Positions 56,084 to 64,000 of a stretch of DNA of 64,000 nucleotides are shown here, piece after piece (position 1 is the first letter of the stretch; each line of letters opens with the position of its first letter). The notes below the pieces were generated by a model. The model ran no database searches, was not told the origin of the DNA, and saw nothing but the letters and a program-made list of their open reading frames with translations. The DNA lies in contig CM042092.1 of the NCBI GenBank assembly GCA_023512835.1, positions 46,962,400-47,026,399 on the forward strand, given 5' to 3'. Source of the DNA: Taxillus chinensis. Taxonomy: Eukaryota > Streptophyta > Magnoliopsida > Santalales > Loranthaceae. The translations under genes were made by a program, and so were the position numbers.

Positions 56084-56646
56084 CCCAATTTGTAAAATAT
56101 TGAGTGTGAGAGGGTTTTATTGGGAATAAGACCCATGGTCTCCATTATTAAATAACTAAGGTATTTGTCTTAATGTATCTCCGAAGAGATTTTATGGACT
56201 AGGCTCAAGTTATTTTCCTAAAAGGATAGTTTACTTATTATTTAAACCAGTGATTGACACCTCGCCAAAGCTAGGCAATTCAAAAGGTTTAGGTAATAAG
56301 ACACGAAATAATGGTTATACACTCAACACGATCTCTTGCATTAATCTTCCAAAGAGGCGCGTTGCAAGGGATGTGGACCAAATATAAACGAAAATTGAAT
56401 TGGTTGAATATGCGATATTTAGGAAAGCCAAATCAATTGGGAGGGTCCCGACAAAGTAAAGAAAAAGTTTATTCTCCCAAAGGAGGTTTATTGATTCTGG
56501 ATATTTTGTTATTCGTAGTAAGAGTATTGATTTAGGGTTTTATTAATACTTGTGCATTCATGCATTCATTAATGTATATGCATTTTACTAAATTTAGTTA
56601 TGATGTATGCCATTCTAAAACATTTTATATTTTATATTTTCAGAAA

Positions 56647-57996
56647 ATGTCTTTTAACCCACTAGCCGTTTTATTGAGACAAAATAAATTGACCGGTGAA
56701 AATTTCAATGATTGGAAGCGTAATCTGAATATTGTGTTAACTGCTGAAAAGCACAAGTTTGTGCTATCAGAGCCTTGTCCACCTGAACCTCCGGCTAATG
56801 CTTCGAAAACTGTAAAGGATGCCTATGATAAGTGGATTGCGTCCGATGATATGACTCGTTGTTACATGTTGGCATCCATGTCCAATGTGTTGCAACAACA
56901 ACATCAAGGGATGCGAACTGCCAAGGATATCATGGATTCTTTACAGGCTATGTTTGGGGAGATCTCAATTCGTGCGCGGTTTGAGGCCGTGAGAGCTATT
57001 ATGAATAGTCGCATGAAAGTGGGAACTCCTATTAGGGATCATCTCTTAGAGATCATGGCTCATTTTAATGAGGCTGAGATCCATGGAGCTAGTATAGATC
57101 AACAGACTCAAGTTGGTATGATACTAGAGACTCTCCCTGATAGCTTCATTTCTTTTAAGAGTCATTATGTCTTGAATAAAATGGATCTAAACCTCACCAC
57201 TCTTATGACTGAATTACAAACCTATGAGGGAATGATTAAGTCTAAGAAAGGTGAGGTGAACATGGTTGTTGCTGGTTCTTCTCTTAAGAAGAAGAAGAAG
57301 CTAAGTGACAAGAAAAAGGCATCTTTAAAAGCCAAGAGGAAGGTGAACAAGAAAAAGAAGACTCCTAAAGCTGGAAAGTGTTTCCATTGCGGCAAAGAAG
57401 GGCACTGGAAGAGGAACTGTAAAGAGTACCTCCAAACAGTGAAGCCAAAGGAAGGTATTGTACTTGTCCTTGAAACTGGTTTAGTGGAAAAATCAAATAA
57501 TCTTTGGATTATAGATTCTGGTGCCACTAATAATGTTTGTACTTCTTTGCAGGGACTTCAGGTCCAAAGGCAGCTTAAGGAAGGGGAATTCATTTTTAGA
57601 GTTGGCACTGGGGATTCAGTTTCAGCAATGGCAGTGGGAGTGCTAAAGTTATATTTTAGAAATAAATTTATTTTGTTAAAGGATTGTTTTTATGTACCTG
57701 AGTTGAACAGGAATTTGATTTCAGTTTCTTCTTTGGTTGAACATGGTTATTCTATTCATTTTGCTGAAAATGTTTCAGTTTATAAGAATAATATTTTGAT
57801 ATGTTCTGGTATAAAGGAAAACAATCTTTACAAAATTAATCCTAGCATTCATACATTGTTGAACACTGAAATAATTGATGATGAACCCATTCCAAAACGA
57901 GTTAAGTTAGATACAAATGAAACATATCTATGGCACGTGAGACTTGGACATATTAACCAAACTAGGATTCAAAGGTTAGTAAAGGATGGACTTTGA
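56647..57996 (+). pseudogene. gag: gag-protease of copia E (open frame, pol lost by frameshift)
   Basis: Start chosen at ATG 56647 (AAAATGTCT), where the conserved copia gag N-terminus begins (NPLAVLLRQNKLTGENFNDW). The UBN2-type gag core runs to residue 200 (TRCYMLASMSNVLQQQHQGM). A Lys-rich stretch is followed by a zinc knuckle CFHCGKEGHWKRNC (near 57379). The protease active site is WIIDSGATNNVC (near 57505). The pre-integrase domain ends with WHVRLGHINQTRIQRL. The frame stops at TGA 57994-57996 through a small indel. This is the longest open coding stretch of E; as capsid plus protease it might still be translated. Confidence 0.9.
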
Positions 57997-59009
57997 ATGG
58001 TTTAGAGGTTACTCCTTTACCCACATGTGAATCATGTTTGGAGGGTAAAATGACCAAGAGGTCTTTTCCTTCGAAAGGACATCGTGTTAATGATCTCCTA
58101 GAGCTAGTACATACGAGATGTTTGTGGACCATTTAATGTACAAGCAAGAGGAGGTTATGAGTATTTCGTCACTTTTATTGACGATTTCTCTAGATATGGA
58201 TATGTTTACCTAATACACCGTAAGTCGAGACTTTTGAAAAGTTCAAAGAATTTTGGATCGAGACGGAAAAGCAATTAGGTAAATCTATCAAGATGCTTCG
58301 ATCGGATCGAGGTGGAGAGTACCTGGATAATGAGTTTAGGTCATATCTAACCGATAATGGGATATTGTCTCAACTCTCGCACCTGGCACACCACAACAAA
58401 ACGGTGTTGCGAGAGAGGAGGAATAGGACAATGCTTGACATGATGAGATCAATGTTAAGTAGTTCATCATTGCCCAAATCGTTTTGGGGGTATGCACTAC
58501 AAACGTCTGTTTATTTGATAAACAGGGTACCTTCTAAATCCATACCTAAGACACCATTCGAATTATGGACAGGTCGTAAACCAAGTTTAAGGCATATCCG
58601 AATTTGGGGGTGTAGGGCTCATGTCAAAAGGGCTAAGGTGGATAAGTTGGATGCACGCACCGAGTTGTGCATTTTTGTAGGATATCCAAAAGAAACGAAA
58701 GGTGGTTTATTTTATAGTCGGAAAGATAATAAAGTATTTGTATCGACAAATGCTAAATATCTTGAAGATGACCATATTAAAAATCACAAATCAGATCATC
58801 GAATAGAGTTGGATGAGATACCAGTTGATGAGATCAGTGGCCCAACTCAGGATCAACATGATGAGATCATTATTGATCAACCAATCATAAGAAATGAGAC
58901 CACAACATTGGAACAACATCCAGTTACTTTGCGTCGTAGTGGGAGGGTTGTTAGACAACCGGACCGTTACATGGGAGTTGGAGATGCTCTGGTAGCTATC
59001 TCTCGATGA
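57997..59009 (+). pseudogene. Integrase of copia E
   Basis: Broken pieces to about 58290, including CESCLEGKMTKRSFPSKGHR and, in other frames, the first core part YEYFVTFIDDFSRYGYVYL. Then an open stretch 58293-59009: [14 protein letters not shown] (second Asp), [15 protein letters not shown] (Glu), [20 protein letters not shown] and RIWGCRAHV, and an acidic linker to TGA. The expected QQNGV motif before the Glu reads as HHNKTVL, changed by one or two indels. Confidence 0.85.
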
Positions 59010-60182
59010 TCATAAAGATGATCCCTTGACCCTGAGTGATGCACTGAATGATGTAGATTCCAAAGCATGGCAACAAGCAATGGATGCTTGAAATGAATTC
59101 AATGTATTCAAACCAAGTTTGGGAACTTGTGGATTTGCCCAAAGGGGTGAAACCAATTGGATGCAAATGGATTTATAAAAGGAAAAGAGGCGCGGATGGA
59201 AAAGTAGAGACTTTTAAAGCTAGGCTAGTAGCCAAGGGCTACACCCAAGAAAGAAGGTATCGATTATGAGGAAAGCTTCTCTCCGGTTGCCATGCTCAAA
59301 TCCATTCGCATCCTCCTGTCTATAGCCGCACATCTCGATTATGAGATTTGGCAAATGGACGTGAAAACGGCATTCTTGAATGGTCGTTTGGAGGAGAGTA
59401 TCTATATGATACGGCCTGAAGGATTCATTGCTAAAGGGCAACAACATAAAGTATGCAAGTTGCAGAGATCCATTTATGGACTCAAACAAGCCTCTAGGTC
59501 TTGGAACATTAGATTTGACGAGGTGGTCAAATCATTTGATTTCAAGCAGAGCATAGACGAGCCATGCGTCTACAGCAAGATAAAGGATGGAAATGTGGTC
59601 TTTCTTATTCTTTATGTTGATGATATTCTTATCATTGGGAATGATATAGTATCATTGGAATCGGTCAAACAGTGGTTGACTAAACAATTCCAGATGAAAG
59701 ACTTGGGAGAAGCAAGCTATGTTCTTGGAATCCGTATTTACCGTAATAGGAAGAACAAGATGTTAGCATTATCCCAAGCCTCGTACATAGATAAAATACT
59801 TGAGAAGTATTGTATGCAAAATTCCAAAAAGGGTCAACAACCCATGAGAAATGGAATTACGTTGTCTAAGGAAATGTCTCCTAAGACACAAGCAGAGATC
59901 GATAGCATGCGAAAGATACCCTATGCTTCAGCAGTTGGTAGTCTAATGTATGCTATGTTATGTATGAGACCGGATATTTGTTATGCGGTGGGAATTGTTA
60001 GTAGATATCAATCGAATCCGGGAATCAAACATTGGGAATCAGTTAAGTATATTCTTAAGTATCTTCGGAGGACAACCCAGCTGATCCTTTTACAAAGACT
60101 CTTCCTTCTAGAGTTTTTGATGGACACCTTGAGAGGTTGGGAATTCGGGATATGACACAGTTGCTTTAATGCAAGTGGGAGA
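59010..60182 (+). pseudogene. RT of copia E, RNase H deleted
   Basis: RT reads [32 protein letters not shown], a frame change near 59255, then WQMDVKTAFLNGRLEESIYM, YGLKQASRSWNIRFDE and LILYVDDILIIGND (active site near 59612). It ends IKHWESVKYILKYLRRT at about 60077, then passes abruptly into the C-terminal end of RNase H (TKTLPSRVFDGHLERL in another frame), so nearly all of RNase H is gone. AAGTGGGAGAT at 60173-60183 is the polypurine tract. Confidence 0.85.
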
Positions 60183-60448
60183 TTGTCCATAAATTCCTCC
60201 AACAAAGAATATTCACAAGGTTCAGGGTCCCTTGAGCATTAATAAGTGATGGAGGGACTCACTTCTACAATCAGTAGTTGACCAAGCTGCTGAAGAAATA
60301 TGGAGTACGCCATAGGGTCATTACACCCTATCATCCTCAAGCTAATGGCCAAGCAGAGATCTCAAATAGAGAAATCAAGAAAATTCTGGAACGAACAATG
60401 TGCCACTCTCGGAAGGACTGGAGTCTCAAGTTATATGACACACTATGG
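60183..60448 (+). repeat. Duplicated 266 bp of Athila integrase before copia E 3' LTR
   Basis: By eye identical to 52799-53064, including the same stop codons and the TSD TATGG. It sits between the polypurine tract and the 3' LTR of copia E. The join shows TTGT, shared by the Athila copy and by the normal PPT-LTR boundary. Confidence 0.92.
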
Positions 60449-62272
60449 TGTTGGGATAAGTGCTATATAAAGCAATGTGTAATCCTAATAATGTAAAGAC
60501 TATTTCTGATTAATTGAAATATTTTTTGTTTAAATATTTATTAGATTGCATTATTGCTTTCTTGTGTGGTGAGCATCATAACATCTCATTGCTTATCAAA
60601 GTCTATTCCTGGGTATGTGTGAGACACATACAATAGATCCACTAATTAGACTAAGTATAAAATTAGTTCACAATCGGTTAATAGAGTTTGGGATGCTCTA
60701 TTCTGATAAGATTGTGGTGCGGACTATTTCCATAGTGGGAGTGATCTAATCTAGGATCATTGTAAAGAGTTTACAAATAGTAGTGCCAGTATGTAATCAT
60801 ACATATTGAACAGGACCATGATAGAATAAGTTCTTCAACTAATATCCGTTGCATTGTATGAAGAACTTTATATTTTATCGCTAGATGACTGATTTATGGA
60901 TTAATCTTAATCCAGGACCGTTTGATTAACTCATGTCTATAATTTATGTCTTTTGACTTATTAATGAGTGAGAGGCTTAGTGCTTCAAATACCTCGATAT
61001 CTTGGAGATATAATATTATAGATAGTGGGAGCGTCAAGTCAGGTGCATGGAATCCACTGCTTCGTTATACGAAGAGTAATGATATTCCCATGTTGTTTAA
61101 TTCAGGATTCTTGGGTGAATCAAGCGCTTGTAATTATATTAGATATAATTTATTATAAATCCTAATTCATGATTGGATCATGAATAGGTCACCCATTAGA
61201 GAATTAATGGTAACACATGGATAAAGATATAATTAGAGAGGTTGAACGGAATCTATTGATACCTGTCTCTAATTATAAATATCATAGTGGAGGATCATAT
61301 CACATGGAAATCAGTTATATCGATGGACAAATAATTTATTATGGATTCTTGTAATCATATCTGCTTGATCTTAGAGTGCAGTTTTAGTCCCTGATCGTGG
61401 CTCGGACTAAAACTAATAAATAATGATTTAATTGATTAATGAGATTAATTAATTAAATATTATTTATTGGAGCTTCGATTAAGTGGGTCCATTTGGTCCC
61501 TCTTGCTAGCACCGTTTATTCTTGTATGGAGTCTTGGATCGTTGTGAGTTAATTCTCCTGGTTGTGCTTAAGAGCTAATTAATTAACGAGTGTTAATATA
61601 TATTTAAGAGTTAAATATATATCACATGGTTATTTATTTAATTAGATTAAATAAATAATAATAAATATTTTATCCATTTAATGTGATTAAATGAATAAAT
61701 ATATTATTTATTTATTTGATAAATAAATAATATTATATATTTATTTAATTAGTTTGTTGCGTAATAATTATATTATTTAAATAGTTTAAATAATATGTAT
61801 TATTATTATTTAACTAAAGGGGCGTATGCGTAATAGCACAGGGGTAACCCTAGTTCTATAAATAGATGCATAGCCTCCTAGGTTAAATGGGGGTGCGTGT
61901 GCAATCATTGACAGCCAAGAGAGAGAGAGAGACAGGTGACGGCCAACCCTAGCAGAGGTGGTGTTCCTGTTCTTTGATCCAAGGGTGCCACAGCCCTGTA
62001 CTCCTTGAGAAGGTGAATAGCAGAGAAGGCTATTTGGTGGTTGAATCCAGGAGACTGCGAGAACGATCAAAGGCAGATCGTGAGTTCGTTCTTGGAGGGA
62101 AAAGAAGAGGGTTCTAGCTTTACCGTTCTTCAGGTTGGTTTCTTCTTTTCTCTCTTTGCAAAATTAAACAAATTGATTCATGTTTAGATCCTGCTGTTTG
62201 TTTGCTGGAATAAAATTTTTAAAATTCGTTTCCGCTGCAGTTAATTGTTAACCCCATTCCAGTATTCCAACA
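60449..62272 (+). repeat. Copia E 3' LTR
   Basis: Matches 53065-54890 over its length. Differences are small indels or clustered changes, many at CAG or CTG. Confidence 0.92.
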
Positions 62273-62277
62273 TATGG

Positions 62278-62778
62278 GTATATCAAACTGCATTCAAGAC
62301 TCCAATTGGGACCTCTCCCTATTAGTTGGTCTATGGGAAGGCATGTCATCTCCCAGTGGAGCTTGAGCACAAAGCATATTGGGCCACTTGATATTTAAAC
62401 ATGGATGCTCAAAAGGCTGGAGAAGAAAGATTGCTTCAACTGAATGAACTGGAAGAATTCAGACGATCAACTTATGAAAATGCCAAGATCTACAAAGAAT
62501 GAACCAAGAAGTGGCATGACAAACACATTTCTTCCAAACCATTAACAGTGGGGTAGATGGTGTTATTATTCAACTCCAGAATAAAGCTCTTTCCCGGTAA
62601 GCTTAAATCAAAGTGGTCAGGCCCCTATCATGTCCGCGAGATAATGAAGAATGGAGCAATTCGTATATAGTCGGGGACAGATGCTCCATTTCTTGTAAAT
62701 GGACAGAGATTAAAGCCTTACATATGTAAGGAACCACTTGAGAAGATGGTTATTTACCTCAAGGCAGAGGTACCTTGA
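62278..62778 (+). pseudogene. Integrase of element D, part 2
   Basis: Resumes directly after the right TSD: YQTAFKTPIGTSP, YGKACHLPVELEHKAYWA, then LLQLNELEEFRRSTYENAKI, FPGKLKSKWSGPYHVREI and VNGQRLKPY, the typical Athila integrase C-terminus. Stops near 62393, 62502, 62555 and 62668, then TGA 62776-62778. Confidence 0.85.
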
Positions 62779-63260
62779 AGACACACCACAATGGTCTAGC
62801 TAGGAACATAAAAACAAGCGCTTCTGGGAGGTAGCCCGGTCTAATATTATCTGTTTTATGTGTTGAGTGTTGTAGGATCTTAAACTTTTTCACAGAGGAC
62901 TGTATTTCAGATTTACAGGGCGGAATTCAAATGGTCCGATGGCGATCTTTCACCCGACCTTCACCCGACCACGGTCAACAATTGCCATTTTGCTCCAACA
63001 TGATTTCGAAAGTCAAAGGGGAAGAATGGGGGAAGAAAATAGGTTGGTCGGGTGAAGCCTTTCACCCGACCTTCACCCAACCAGGTCTGAAAAATTCCAA
63101 AATGCAAAGTTTTGTCCCCTGAAGCTCCTAGGTGAAGAAAAAATTAAAAAATCCGGTGGTCGGGTGAAGCCTTTCACCCAACCTTCACCTGACCAGGGCA
63201 ATAATTGACGAAATCTTATCTTCACCTGAACACATCATTGGATACACCACCTCATCAACC
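62779..63260 (+). other. 3' region of element D with hairpin motifs
   Basis: About 480 bp after the integrase. Contains TTCACCCGACC/GGTCGGGTGAA motifs (62948-63199), two of which face each other as hairpins. No env-like frame seen. Ends at the minus-strand LTR. Confidence 0.65.
63046..63198 (+). repeat. Inverted GGTCGGGTGAA hairpins
   Basis: 63046-63056 pairs perfectly with 63061-63071 (11 bp stem, GCCT loop). A second copy from 63158 has one mismatch. Each is followed by a third motif, TTCACCCAACC or TTCACCTGACC. Confidence 0.85.
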
Positions 63261-64000
63261 TGTCATCACTGGTTTTCGTCCGGGCCCTTTTGGGGTGAGC
63301 TCAAACTAAACCAATGGTGAGAAATTTTAGAGTCGCCACCAACTGTTTTTGGGGTATAGTTGGATACCCTCTACTTTGAGTAGTTTTAAGTGTATGGTCT
63401 GCGTTATCAGAGATGGGTTTGGGAGTTGGTTACGTGTAGGGAAGGATTAGCACCCCTACAGCGCCCTTTCGGTATCTAATTTAGGAGGAGGAGGTTTTAT
63501 TTTATTCATACTGCCATGACTGGGCTAAGTTAAAAAGTTTATGATTTTTATTTGGCTAAGTTATTTATTAAAGTCATTGTTAAAATGGATTTATCCTAAA
63601 TTTCTAAAGGGAATCCTAAAGGTTTTGGATTTTTGAAGTGGATAATGAGATCCTAGGAATTGGTTTGTTTTTTGGTTTTGCTCTTGAAAATTGAAATCCT
63701 AAAAAATATTTGTTTATTTTTCCCCCTTTTTTGGTTTGGGTTAGAACATGCATTTTGTGTTTGTTTTTCTATATTTTTTGTTGTTTTTTTTTGTTTTTTT
63801 TTTGTTTTTTTTGTTTTTTTTTGTTTTTTTTTTGTTTTTGTTGGAAGACATTTGGAAAACATTTTATGAAAACATTTTCAAAACATGTTGTTGAAGAGAT
63901 TTAAAAAAAACATTTTATTAAAAAACATTTTGTTTTTTTGTTTTTTTGTTTGTTTGTTTGTTTTTTTTTTTTTTTTTTTGGGTTATAAAACATACATTTT
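63261..64000 (-). repeat. Partial Ogre-type LTR (element B family), minus strand
   Basis: TGTCATCACTGGTTTTCGTC is the reverse complement of the LTR B end. The match to 8167 backwards continues for about 450 bp and then becomes loose and T-rich. It is the 3' end of an LTR, so the element body or its flank lies outside the window. It shows the B family has at least one more copy here. Confidence 0.85.

Larger units (their letters stand above)
54904..56646 (+). other. Leader of copia E
   Basis: About 1.7 kb, unusually long for a copia leader. It holds two imperfect tandem copies of about 205 bp (55386-55590 and 55591-55795) and a (TA)n run at 56037-56079. Open frame 56311-56535 has no recognisable domain; I do not call it. 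Splicing of this leader is possible but no site is decisive. Confidence 0.6.
53065..62272 (+). mobile_element. Copia element E
   Basis: LTRs of 1826 and 1824 bp, iMet-like primer site, gag-protease, integrase, RT and a deleted RNase H: the Ty1/copia order. Inserted in the Athila integrase with perfect TSD TATGG. The 3' LTR is preceded not by its own polypurine tract alone but by 266 bp of host Athila sequence. Frame breaks occur in integrase and RT; gag-protease is open throughout. Confidence 0.9.
46258..63260 (+). mobile_element. Element D: Athila-type Ty3/gypsy, interrupted and 3'-truncated
   Basis: 5' LTR, tRNA-Asp-like primer site, gag, protease with DLGASV, RT with FMDDFSVF-type site, RNase H and integrase in order: an Athila-branch Tat element. 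Copia E (53065-62272) splits the integrase; the second half resumes at 62278. The 3' region ends at 63261, where a minus-strand Ogre-type LTR begins, so the 3' LTR and any env-like frame are not seen. Confidence 0.85.

Noticed and set aside
56311..56535. 74-residue open frame in the copia E leader
   Set aside because: No domain recognised, not linked to gag, and leader sequence is expected here.
63660..63904. Phe-rich open frames near the right end and their Lys-rich reverse
   Set aside because: Translation of T-runs in the minus-strand LTR.

Overview
The window is repeat-rich nuclear DNA from a flowering plant, most likely a eudicot; the species cannot be read from the sequence. The evidence is wall-to-wall plant LTR retrotransposons (Ogre/Tat, Tekay-like chromovirus, Athila, two Ty1/copia), a CACTA terminus with the plant-type CACTACAAGAAA end, a TRIM, and intron-containing fragments of two plant housekeeping genes (PFP beta subunit and UBC13-type E2). 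I found no intact host protein gene, tRNA, rRNA or CRISPR. Nearly every coding region is broken, and most stop codons look like C-to-T decay (CAG to TAG, CAA to TAA, CGA to TGA).

Layout. Positions 1-834 and 36614-38580 look like one older segment carrying gene fragments; it ends in a CACTA right terminus at 38580. Element A (835-36613, Ogre/Tat-like, 3.3 kb LTRs, gag only) sits inside it. Element B (7080-29881, Ogre/Tat-like, about 14 kb without its insert, 1.05 kb LTRs, ORF1, gag, protease with G-patch, spliced intron, RT, two RNase H domains, integrase) is inserted in A with TSD CCCGT/CCCAT. Element C (12988-21792, Tekay-like chromovirus, 1.7 kb LTRs) is inserted in the gag-protease junction of B with a perfect TSD GATGG. 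From 38581 comes a 5'-truncated copia pol (F, SIRE-like), then a perfect TRIM (42449-42936, TSD TGGTA), then a separate decayed gene (43483-46123) that joins a plant-mobile-domain-like region to a Ulp1-type cysteine protease. An Athila element (D) follows from about 46258. Its integrase is split by copia E (53065-62272, TSD TATGG). D is cut off at 63261 by a minus-strand LTR of the B type that runs off the window.

How the parts relate. A has no pol but shares with B its primer-binding site type, a 270-300 bp leader block, an LTR-end block and a paired RNA hairpin in the 3' region, so it looks like a non-autonomous partner of a B-like element. The most interesting new signal is that hairpin: four copies, a 7 bp stem, a constant 14-nt apical part often holding a GNRA tetraloop, and two compensated base-pair changes. 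Both Ogre-type 3' regions also carry tandem arrays whose units fold into short hairpins (38 bp units in B, 111 bp units in A). Other notable points are the mobile-domain/Ulp1 gene, a 266 bp copy of Athila sequence placed just before the 3' LTR of copia E, and a G-box-rich LTR promoter in element C.

Limits: all family calls come from motifs recognised by eye, with no database search. The copies of the C and E LTRs differ mainly by small indels, often at CAG/CTG, so some frameshifts there may be sequencing errors.
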